Shown: piece after piece, positions 53,777 through 61,702 of the stretch
How the letters are laid out: each line of letters opens with the position of its first letter
How positions within the stretch are numbered: position 1 is the first letter of the stretch
NCBI GenBank assembly: GCA_043764095.1
Contig: JAYUKX010000017.1
Coordinates: 1-64,000, forward strand
Direction of reading: 5' to 3'
Source: M3007 sp043764095
GTDB lineage: Bacteria > Bacteroidota > Bacteroidia > Chitinophagales > Saprospiraceae
DNA: 64,000 nucleotides
Position numbers and translations under genes: made by a program
Notes under the pieces: generated by a model
Database searches by the model: none
Told to the model about the DNA's origin: nothing
What the model saw: only the letters and a program-made list of their open reading frames with translations

Positions 53777-56389
53777 ATGAAAAAATACCTCATTCTCCTC
53801 GTCCTCACGCTTTGCGCCCTCGCCGCCGAAGCCCAAAAAGAACAAATCTGCAAAGTCCGCGAGCAAAACTCCAAGCGCAAACCCCTGGATAAAGTGCAGG
53901 TCATCTTCGAAGATGCCCCCGCTGCCGTCTCCCAGAGCGACGGTACGGTACGCTTGCTTTTTCAAAGCCGAAAAGCGGGCGAGTGGACGTTCAAATTGGA
54001 TATCAAACGTTCGGGCTACGAATTGGTCAATGAAAAAGAAGTAGAAAAAGTAAAACTCAGTGCTGACGGCGAATTCGGCGTGGACATCATCCTCGCGCGG
54101 ACGGGTGTAGTGGATTCTATCAAGGCCATCTATTACGGCGTATCGAACAAATCGCTGAAAGCGGGTTTCGAGCGGGAGAAAAACAAACTCCGACAAGAGC
54201 GCGATGCCGCCCGACTGAGCACCGAGCAACACGCCGAGCGATTGGAGCAACTAAACACGGAATTCAAAAACCAAAAAAAGAACCTCGACGAGCTCTCCGA
54301 AAAGTTCGCCCGCGTTAATTTCGACGATGTCGATACCATTTATCAGGCGGCGCTAGAACAATTAATGGCTGGTGACGTAAATGCTGCAATTGTTATGCTG
54401 GAGGCAATTGATCCAGCTAAACGTACGGAAATGATTATTGAAACTCAAAATCGGCTGGAACAAAGAGAGACAGAGTTAAAGGCTGACCTTGGTAAAATTA
54501 AAAAAGAGAAACATCAGCAGATAAAAACTTTACAACTACTTACAGATTTATATCAATCCGTTTTAAATTTTGGGAAGGCTGAATCTCTATATGATCAATT
54601 ACTAAAATTTGATTCTACAGATTTAGATGTCATAATAAACGCATCTGTTTTTTATGAGGAAATACAGAGTTACTCTAAGGTAATCAATTTGAGTTTAAAA
54701 GTAATTGAGCACAAATTTTCTTCACTAGAACAAAAAGGTGATGCTTACAAAAATATAGGAGTTGCTTATAAAGAAAAAGGTGAGGTATTCAAGGCGATAG
54801 ATGCATTAAAAAATTCAATTAAAACATTTGAAACAATATTAAGCCTATATCAAAGCAACTATTTTATTAAAGTTAAAATTGCAATAGCCAATGAACAAAT
54901 TGGGCAGATCTATAGGAAAATCGGCAAGAATCAAGAAGCACTTAAATTTACAGAAAAAAGTTTAGAAATATATCAAAAATTACAAAAAGATTCATTTATG
55001 GGTAGGCGTATTGAAGAAAATATAATTGCTGCCAATTTTAATCTTGCCTTGATTCAATCTTCATTTAGCAACTACATGACAGCACTTGAAATTCACGAAA
55101 AAAATATTTTATTAATTCAAGATTTATTAGTGAAAAACCGAAACAAAGAAGAGACTAAATTACTATATGTTGCAAGTATTCAAAGGTATGGAGAAGTAAT
55201 GTACAATCTTGGAGAATATAAATCATCTCTTGAACAGTTTTATAAAGGTCTTACAGTATTAAATGAAATCATAAAAATAGACTCGAATAACATCGAAGTA
55301 AGAACCAGTCTTGGGTGGTGCACTCAATTTTTATGTCTTGCCCATAAAAAATTACAAAATTATGACAGTTCTTATATTTATGCTAAGATAATGCATGACC
55401 AATTTTTTAGTCTATTTCAAATAAATCAATTTAACACTGAATACAAAGAAGGGCTAGGCTGGGCTTGTCAAAATCTTGGAAGAATTTACTTTTTATTTAA
55501 CAAAATAGACATCGCATTAATTTATCACATTAAAATGAAAAATATTTTCACTGAATTAAATATATTAACACCTCAAAACGTGTGGTATAAAGAAGGTATA
55601 GGGTGGTCCTATCAATTCTTAGGTTTAGATTACCAAGAAATAGAAAAAAAAGACAGTGCTCTAAATTATTACACTGAAATGTTGAAGGTTTTTTCAATAT
55701 TGTCGGACTCTATACCTCAAAATTTAGACTACAAAAATGGATTAAGATATGCAAATGGACTTCTTGGCGACCTATTATTTTATGACAGTTTAAATATTGC
55801 AATATTTTATATAGAACGTGAAAATAAATTAATTAATGAACTTCACGAAGCCTATCCGCAAAACGTGAACTTCAAAGACGATTTGGCCATTTCGCACGCC
55901 AAACTCGGCGGAATTTATGTTCGAAATAAGGACTTTGTCCAAGCCCAAAAACATTATTTAGAATACGAAAAAATGGAGGATGAACTCTTTTCAAAAGATC
56001 AAAGCAATGTGAATTTCATTAACGGTGTAGCCATTGCAAACGCCAAACTTGGAATGACTTATTTAGGATTGAATGAAATAGAAAAATCAAAAATGTACTT
56101 TCAAAAAAGCCATCAGGGTTTTGAGTTATTATTTAATACTTTACCTGAAAGTGCTTATTTTAAAGCAAACTATTATCAATCACTAGCGGTTTCTATTGTT
56201 ATGCGTTCTGTTATTGGTCAGGAATTAGAGATAAAGCCACTGAGAGAAGCGAGTGAGATATTTAATAAAATTACCAATACAACCCAAAATTCGGATTATT
56301 TTAAAAGAAATAAAATTATTGAAATGATGATGAATCCAGAAGCCAAAGTTAAAGATTTGATTATCGAAATCACGAGCTTTACATTGTAA
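53777..56389 (+). CDS. exported coiled-coil/TPR protein, paralogue 1
   Basis: An 870-residue protein: signal (MKKYLILLVLTLCALAAEAQ), beta domain ~20-115 (KPLDKVQVIFEDAPAAVSQS), coiled coil ~135-185, then TPR-like helical repeats to the end. The first ~570 bases are almost identical to the two paralogues and fairly GC-rich. From about 54345 the DNA becomes AT-rich and similarity drops to protein level. The exception is an island at 55839-55916 coding for ELHEAYPQNVNFKDDLAISH, which again matches the 144-bp repeats of paralogues 2 and 3. Role unknown; TPRs bind peptides or partner proteins, probably in the periplasm. The start lies 14 bases after the EAD gene stop, so the two are probably co-transcribed. 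Confidence 0.82.
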   Translation: MKKYLILLVLTLCALAAEAQKEQICKVREQNSKRKPLDKVQVIFEDAPAAVSQSDGTVRLLFQSRKAGEWTFKLDIKRSGYELVNEKEVEKVKLSADGEFGVDIILARTGVVDSIKAIYYGVSNKSLKAGFEREKNKLRQERDAARLSTEQHAERLEQLNTEFKNQKKNLDELSEKFARVNFDDVDTIYQAALEQLMAGDVNAAIVMLEAIDPAKRTEMIIETQNRLEQRETELKADLGKIKKEKHQQIKTLQLLTDLYQSVLNFGKAESLYDQLLKFDSTDLDVIINASVFYEEIQSYSKVINLSLKVIEHKFSSLEQKGDAYKNIGVAYKEKGEVFKAIDALKNSIKTFETILSLYQSNYFIKVKIAIANEQIGQIYRKIGKNQEALKFTEKSLEIYQKLQKDSFMGRRIEENIIAANFNLALIQSSFSNYMTALEIHEKNILLIQDLLVKNRNKEETKLLYVASIQRYGEVMYNLGEYKSSLEQFYKGLTVLNEIIKIDSNNIEVRTSLGWCTQFLCLAHKKLQNYDSSYIYAKIMHDQFFSLFQINQFNTEYKEGLGWACQNLGRIYFLFNKIDIALIYHIKMKNIFTELNILTPQNVWYKEGIGWSYQFLGLDYQEIEKKDSALNYYTEMLKVFSILSDSIPQNLDYKNGLRYANGLLGDLLFYDSLNIAIFYIERENKLINELHEAYPQNVNFKDDLAISHAKLGGIYVRNKDFVQAQKHYLEYEKMEDELFSKDQSNVNFINGVAIANAKLGMTYLGLNEIEKSKMYFQKSHQGFELLFNTLPESAYFKANYYQSLAVSIVMRSVIGQELEIKPLREASEIFNKITNTTQNSDYFKRNKIIEMMMNPEAKVKDLIIEITSFTL

Positions 56390-56527
56390 CGTTAATAACA
56401 ATATCATCCCACTAGAAGTGCTACTGGGGAATAAGCAACGCGTCAAAGCCCTTATCAACGAAAAGTCGTTTGGGATTTCACAAAGCCTGTTATAGATAGA
56501 AATTCAACTGTAAACCTTTAATTTCAC
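56390..56527 (+). pseudogene. fossil of TPR C-terminal tail and EAD gene 3' end
   Basis: Right after the stop of paralogue 1, 56403-56440 encodes IIPLEVLLGNKQ in another frame, a relic of the conserved TPR tail. From 56465 the DNA (GTCGTTTGGGATTTCAC..., ATAGAAATTCAACTGTAAAC) matches the last ~60 bases and leader of the EAD gene (53703-53776), with a deletion that shifts the frame. The same chimeric block precedes paralogue 3. It marks the join of a tandem duplication. Confidence 0.8.
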
Positions 56528-58822
56528 ATGAAAAAATACCTCATTCTCATCGTCCTAACGCTTTGCGCACTCTCCGCTGAAGCCCAAAAAGAACAAATCT
56601 GCAAAGTCCGCGAGCAAAACTCCAAGCGCAAGCCCCTGGACAAAGTGCAGGTCATCTTCGAAGATGCCCCTGCTGCCGTCTCCCAGAGCGACGGTACGGT
56701 GCGCTTGCTTTTTCAAAGCCGAAAAGCGGGCGAGTGGACGTTCAAATTGGATATCAACCGTGCGGGCTACGAGTTGGTCAATGAAAAAGAAGTAGAAAAA
56801 GTAAAACTCAGTGCTGACGGCGAATTCGGCGTGGACATTATCCTCGCGCGGGTGGGCGTGGTGGATTCTGTCAAGGCCATCTATTACGGCGTATCGAACA
56901 AATCGCTGAAAGCGGGTTTCGAGCGGGAGAAAAACAAACTCCGGCAGGAACGCGACGCCGCCCGCCTGAGCACCGAGCAACATGCCGAACGATTGGAGCA
57001 ACTGAACACGGAATACGAAAACCAAAAAAAGAACCTTGACGAGCTCTCCGAAAAATTCGCCCGCGTTAATTTCGACGATGTGGACTCCGTCTATCAGCAC
57101 GCGCTCGAACGGTTCAAAGCAGGCGAGGTCAGGCAGGCGATAGATATTCTGGAAGCCATAGACCCGGCTAAGCGCACCGAAAAAATCATCAAAGAGCAAA
57201 AGCGCATCCACACCGCCAAAGCCGAATTGGATGCGCAGCAGGTCGCTTTGGATAAAGAAAAACGCCAACAAATCGCCAACCTCCACCTCCTGGCTGATAT
57301 GTACTCGGCCACTTTTGATCCTGCCAAAGCCGAAAGCCAGTACGACCAAATGCTGCGCCTGGATAGTACCGATCTTGAAATCTTACAGGATGCGGCGGAA
57401 TTTTATAAAAACAACCACCGTTACGATAAAGCCCTACGCACTTACCCATTAGTCATCGCCCACCCAAAAGCGGAGGACTGGCAAGTTGCCAATGCATACG
57501 GAAACATGGGTGAAATGCACACCGCCATAGGAAGCCTGCCCGCCGCACTTGATGCCTATACCAATGCTTTTGAACGTTACGAAAAAATGTATCGTATTGA
57601 CCCCAAGCACAGTTTTAATAAAAATAATTTGGCCATTTCGTACGCAAAACTCGGCGCTATGCACACGGCTTTGGGCAATTTGCCAAAGGCTTTGACTTTT
57701 TTTGAAGCGTACAATAGATTAGAAAAAGAACTGCACGAAGCCTATCCTACAACTGTGGAATTCAAAGACGGTTTGGCCAGTTCGTACGAAAAACTCGGCT
57801 CTACGCACACGACTTTGGGCAATTTGCCAAAGGCTTTAACTTTTTTTGAAGAACGTAGCACATTGGTAGAAGAACTGCACGAAGCCTATCCGCAAAATGT
57901 GGACTTCAAAAATGGTTTGGCCATTTCTTACCAATATCTCGGCTTTACGCACACGGCTCTGGGCAATTTGCCAATGGCTTTAACTTTTTATGAACAGTAC
58001 AATAGGTTAGAAAAAGAACTGCACGAAGCCTATCCGCAAAATGTGGAATTCAAAGACGGTTTGGCCAGTTCGTACTCTCAGATCGGCGAGACGCACACGG
58101 CTTTGGGCAATTTGCCAATGGCTTTGACTTTTTTTGAAAATTTCAATCACTTGATGAAAGAACTGCACGAAGTCTATCCGCAAAATGTTAACTTCAAAAA
58201 CGGTTTGGCCATTTCGTACTCACAACTCGGCGGGACGCACACCGTTTTGGGCAATTTGCCCAAGGCATTGACTTTTTTTGAACAGTACAATAAGTTAGAA
58301 AAAGAACTGCACGAAGCCTATCCGCAAAATGTGGAATTTAAATTAAATTTTGGATGGTCAAATCAATTTTTAGGCAACACGCACACTTCACTTGGAGATT
58401 TAGACAAGGCTCTTGAGTTTTACAAAAAAATGAATAAATTGTTTGAAGAACAGCACGAAGCCTATCCGCAAAATGTGGACTTCAAAAACGGTTTGGCCCT
58501 TTCGTACGGAAAACTCGGCTCGACGCACTCGGCTTTGGGCAATTTGCCAAAGGCTCTGACTTTTTTTGAAGAATATAACAGATTAGAAAAAGAACTGCAC
58601 GAAGCCTATCCGCAAAATGTGGACTTCAAAAACGGTTTGGCCATTTCGTACGCAAAACTTGCGCAATTTGCCCGCGACCATTTGAAAGACAATAGCAAAG
58701 CTAAAAACTATTTTCAACAGGCTGAAAAATTATGGGCCGAGTTGGTTCGGGATGCGCCAGAAGTAGTTCAGTATAAACGTTTTTTGGAGATAGTAAAAAA
58801 ATATTTAGATGAATTAGATTAA
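56528..58822 (+). CDS. exported coiled-coil/TPR protein, paralogue 2
   Basis: A 764-residue protein with the shared export signal, beta domain (~20-115) and coiled coil (~135-185). A second helical segment follows (KAELDAQQVALDKEKRQQIA, DAAEFYKNNHRYDKALRTY), then six complete and one partial 48-residue TPR units (LPKALTFFEEYNRLEKELHE, AYPQNVDFKNGLAISYEKLG, STHTALGN), from residue ~385 to 720. Unit 5 to 6 carries LNFGWSNQFLGNTH, recalling the GWSYQFLG units of paralogue 1, so units have been exchanged. The product ends at TAA 58820, yet the same frame continues with the conserved tail. Function unknown; exported. Confidence 0.82.
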   Translation: MKKYLILIVLTLCALSAEAQKEQICKVREQNSKRKPLDKVQVIFEDAPAAVSQSDGTVRLLFQSRKAGEWTFKLDINRAGYELVNEKEVEKVKLSADGEFGVDIILARVGVVDSVKAIYYGVSNKSLKAGFEREKNKLRQERDAARLSTEQHAERLEQLNTEYENQKKNLDELSEKFARVNFDDVDSVYQHALERFKAGEVRQAIDILEAIDPAKRTEKIIKEQKRIHTAKAELDAQQVALDKEKRQQIANLHLLADMYSATFDPAKAESQYDQMLRLDSTDLEILQDAAEFYKNNHRYDKALRTYPLVIAHPKAEDWQVANAYGNMGEMHTAIGSLPAALDAYTNAFERYEKMYRIDPKHSFNKNNLAISYAKLGAMHTALGNLPKALTFFEAYNRLEKELHEAYPTTVEFKDGLASSYEKLGSTHTTLGNLPKALTFFEERSTLVEELHEAYPQNVDFKNGLAISYQYLGFTHTALGNLPMALTFYEQYNRLEKELHEAYPQNVEFKDGLASSYSQIGETHTALGNLPMALTFFENFNHLMKELHEVYPQNVNFKNGLAISYSQLGGTHTVLGNLPKALTFFEQYNKLEKELHEAYPQNVEFKLNFGWSNQFLGNTHTSLGDLDKALEFYKKMNKLFEEQHEAYPQNVDFKNGLALSYGKLGSTHSALGNLPKALTFFEEYNRLEKELHEAYPQNVDFKNGLAISYAKLAQFARDHLKDNSKAKNYFQQAEKLWAELVRDAPEVVQYKRFLEIVKKYLDELD
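57680..58663 (+). repeat. 144-bp tandem repeats in paralogue 2
   Basis: Repeat units begin at 57680, 57824, 57968, 58112, 58256, 58400 and (partial) 58544, each opening TTGCCAAAGGC or a variant. The 144-base period is exact, and most units are highly similar in DNA. They encode 48-residue TPR units and are obvious substrates for slippage or recombination. Confidence 0.9.
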
Positions 58823-59352
58823 GCCGTCGATCCCATCTATCAACTCAATGAACTGATAAAAATAGAAAAGAGAAACCCATTAAAGTATCAATTATATGCA
58901 CAACTCTGCGATACACTTCGTCATCTGATAAAACTAAATCCAAGTATGAAGCCCAATCTCGAAGGAGCATTGGTAAATAAGTGTTGGCTGGGGTTCAGTT
59001 TGAAAGAATTCAAGGAAATCGAGTCAGATGTTCTTGAAGGACGTTCAATGGGGTTAGAAAATAAGTTTTTAAATAGTTATCTCGCCCCCGCCCTGCTCCT
59101 GCAAGGCAAACAAAAAGAAGCCATACAGGAATACAAAAAATGGAAGGACAAACCCTTTGGCGAGCAGGGCTACCCCACCTACCGCGAGGCGTTTTTAGAT
59201 GACCTGAACACTTTTGAAAAAGCGGGCATCATCCCGCCCGAAGTACTGCTGGGAAATAAACAATGCGACAAAGTCCATATCAACATAAAAGTCGTTTTGG
59301 ATTTCACCCAGCCTGTTATGGATAGAAATTCAACTGTAAACCTTTATTTCAC
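58823..59352 (+). pseudogene. in-frame orphan C-terminal tail after paralogue 2
   Basis: Immediately after TAA 58820-58822 the same frame runs on (AVDPIYQLNELIKIEKRNPL, YLAPALLLQGKQKEAIQEYK, PFGEQGYPTYREAFLDDLNT, FEKAGIIPPEVLLGNKQ). The ancestral stop seems lost through a one-base change (GGGG to GGG before AAATAA), after which the frame enters the copied EAD-gene end (VVLDFTQPVMD, 59291 on). An ATG at 58946 could start a 136-residue peptide ending at 59356, overlapping the start of paralogue 3. I read this as a severed tail rather than a functional gene. Confidence 0.75.
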
Positions 59353-61191
59353 ATGAAAAAATACCTCATTCTCCTCATCACCCTCACGCTTTGCGCCCTC
59401 ACCGCCGAAGCCCAAAAAGAACAAATTTGCAAAGTACGCGAGCAAAACTCCAAGCGCAAGCCTTTGGACAAAGTACAGGTCATCTTCGAAGATGCCCCCG
59501 CTGCCGTCTCCCAGAGCGACGGTACAGTGCGCTTGCTTTTTCAAACCCGAAAAGCGGGCGAGTGGACGTTCAAATTGGATATCAAACGTGCGGGCTACGA
59601 GTTGGTCAATGAAAAAGAAGTAGAAAAAGTAAAAATCAGTGCTGATGCCGAATTCGGCGTGGACATCATCCTCGCACGGGCGGGTGTGGTGGATTCCGTC
59701 AAGGCCATCTATTACGGCGTATCGAACAAATCGCTGAAAGCGGGTTTCGAGCGGGAGAAAAACAAACTCCGGCAGGAGCGCGATGCCGCCCGCCTGAGCA
59801 CCGAGCAACATGCCGAACGATTGGAGCAACTGAACATGGAATACGAAAACCAAAAAAAGAACCTCGACGAGCTCTCCGAAAAATTCGCCCGCGTTAATTT
59901 TGACGATGTGGACTCCGTCTATCAGCACGCGCTCGAACGGTTCAAAGCAGGCGAGGTGAAGCAGGCGATAGATATTTTGGAGGCCATAGACCCGGCTAAG
60001 CGCACGGAAGCTATCATTAAAAAAGGTGTATTTTTGGATTCGCTCTATGCAGTTTATCAAAAAGAAAAACGCCAGCAAATTGCCAACCTCCGCCTCTTGG
60101 CCGATATGTACTCAGCCACTTTTGACCCTGCCAAAGCCGAAAGCCAGTACGACCAATTGCTGCGCCTGGATAGTACCGATCTTGAAATCTTACGGGATGC
60201 GGCGGAATTGTACAAAAATAACCACCGCTACAACAAAGCCTTGGACACCTACTCGCTAGTCATCGCACACCCAAAAGCCGAAGACTGGCAAGTTGCCAAT
60301 GCATACGGAGACATGGGAATAATGCATACTGCCACAGGAAACCTATCCGCCGCACTCGAAGCATACACCATTTTTTTTGAACATTACGAAAAACTATACC
60401 GTAGCGACCCGAAACGCGGTTTTTATAAAGCTAATTTGGCGATTTCGTACGAAAGACTCGGCTCTACGCACACGGCTTTGGGCAATTTGACAAAGGCTTT
60501 GACTTTTTTTGAAGATGAAACTAAGTTGATTGAAGAACTGCACGAAGCCTATCCGCAAAATGTGTCCTTCAAAAACGGTTTGGCGATTTCTTACGAAAAA
60601 ATCGGCGAGACGCACACGGCTTTGGGCAATTTGACAAAGGCTTTGACTTTTTTTGAAAAAGACATCGAACTGTCGAAAGAACTGTACGAAGCCTATCAGC
60701 AAAATGTGGACTTCAAAAACGGTTTGGCAATTTCGTACGAAAAACTCGGCAAGACGCACACGGCTTTGGGCAATTTGACAAAGGCTTTGACTTTTTTTGA
60801 ACAGTACAATAAGTTAGAAAAAGAACTGCACGAAGCCAATCCGCAAAATGTATCCTTCAAAAACGGTTTGGCCATCTCGTACTCAAAACTCGGCGAGACG
60901 CACACGGCTTTGGGCAATTTGCCAGAGGCTTTGACTTTTTTTGAAGATTTCAACAGGTTAGAAAAAGAATTGCACGAAGCCTATCAGCAAAATGTGTCCT
61001 TCAAACACGGTTTGGCCGTTTCGTATTCCCAACTTGGGCTCTTGTATGGAGATAAAATGAATGATCCAGCCAAGGCAAAGCCGTATTTCCAACAATGTCA
61101 TGACATTTGGAAGGCACTCTCAAATCAGTTTCCGGATTATCAAGAATTTAAAAACAATTTTGAGTGGGCGAAACGGCAGTTGGGCGACTAA
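59353..61191 (+). CDS. exported coiled-coil/TPR protein, paralogue 3
   Basis: A 612-residue protein with the same signal (MKKYLILLITLTLCALTAEAQ), beta domain and coiled coil. Its first ~590 bases and the following segment to ~60400 are close to paralogue 2. Four 48-residue TPR units (three full, one partial) start at 60487, after which a unique helical end (NDPAKAKPYFQQCHDIWKAL) leads to TAA 61189. The same frame then reads LTSCKSFGEQDYPTYCEAFL, the conserved tail, to a second TAA at 61339. A region homologous to part of paralogue 2's middle (KAELDAQQV) is replaced by KKGVFLDSLYAVYQ. Function unknown; exported, probably periplasmic. Confidence 0.82.
   Translation: MKKYLILLITLTLCALTAEAQKEQICKVREQNSKRKPLDKVQVIFEDAPAAVSQSDGTVRLLFQTRKAGEWTFKLDIKRAGYELVNEKEVEKVKISADAEFGVDIILARAGVVDSVKAIYYGVSNKSLKAGFEREKNKLRQERDAARLSTEQHAERLEQLNMEYENQKKNLDELSEKFARVNFDDVDSVYQHALERFKAGEVKQAIDILEAIDPAKRTEAIIKKGVFLDSLYAVYQKEKRQQIANLRLLADMYSATFDPAKAESQYDQLLRLDSTDLEILRDAAELYKNNHRYNKALDTYSLVIAHPKAEDWQVANAYGDMGIMHTATGNLSAALEAYTIFFEHYEKLYRSDPKRGFYKANLAISYERLGSTHTALGNLTKALTFFEDETKLIEELHEAYPQNVSFKNGLAISYEKIGETHTALGNLTKALTFFEKDIELSKELYEAYQQNVDFKNGLAISYEKLGKTHTALGNLTKALTFFEQYNKLEKELHEANPQNVSFKNGLAISYSKLGETHTALGNLPEALTFFEDFNRLEKELHEAYQQNVSFKHGLAVSYSQLGLLYGDKMNDPAKAKPYFQQCHDIWKALSNQFPDYQEFKNNFEWAKRQLGD
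60487..61040 (+). repeat. 144-bp tandem repeats in paralogue 3
   Basis: Units begin at 60487, 60631, 60775 and (partial) 60919 with TTGACAAAGGC or TTGCCAGAGGC. The period is exactly 144 bases. They are closely related in DNA to the units in paralogue 2, so the two genes share a repeat pool. Confidence 0.9.
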
Positions 61192-61341
61192 CTCACCTCT
61201 TGCAAATCCTTCGGCGAGCAGGACTACCCCACCTACTGCGAGGCGTTTTTAGACGACCTAAATACCTTTGAAAAAGCGGGCATCATCCCGCCAGAAGTGC
61301 TGCCGGGGGCGCAGGAGGTGCGGAAATTGCTGGGGAAATAA
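61192..61341 (+). pseudogene. in-frame orphan C-terminal tail after paralogue 3
   Basis: Past TAA 61189-61191 the frame continues for 49 codons (CKSFGEQDYPTYCEAFLDDL, NTFEKAGIIPPEVLPGAQEV, RKLLGK) to TAA 61339-61341. This is the most intact form of the tail and probably shows the ancestral C-terminus. With the tail after paralogue 2, it gives two cases of one stop codon at the junction of the TPR region and tail. Confidence 0.75.
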
Positions 61342-61702
61342 GCAACAGCAGAGACAAAAGATAGCCATTTGATCCAAACACCCATTAGCAGAGATAAAAT
61401 TATGTAGAAAAAAATACTTTTTATATCTGATGTATCCCTTTGGTATTACCTCTAGGAATGAGAAAAAGCAACATCAAACTTTGCATGGTCTCACATGATT
61501 CCTAAACGTTGCCTCGTAGTCCATGCCAAACATTACTAAGTTTATATAATCCGCAATATTCTAAATGCACGCCACTATTAAGAATGCGATAAAAAAAAAG
61601 CACACATTTCAAATCCATTTTCACCTACCGCACCAGCCAAATTATATTATGCCTGTCGCAGCAGCACGAACCTAAAATGTGTACTTTATTTCTTAAAACA
61701 CC
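61342..61702. other. intergenic region with no recognised feature
   Basis: 361 bases between the TPR array and a convergent gene. It is AT-rich with no coding potential. A GGAATGAGAA match to the MITE end occurs at 61455, but no second end or body sequence follows. No terminator-like hairpin is evident. Confidence 0.45.

Noticed and set aside
58820..58822. TAA considered as a reassigned or recoded codon
   Set aside because: All other genes in the window use TAA as a normal stop, and no recoding structure is evident; severed tails are the simpler reading.
57680..61040. Regular repeats considered as a CRISPR array
   Set aside because: The period is 144 bases with coding similarity across the whole unit, no unique spacers and no cas genes; they are TPR-coding repeats.
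61455..61512. GGAATGAGAA...ATTCC considered as a third MITE copy
   Set aside because: Only about ten end bases match; the body and the second terminal repeat are absent.
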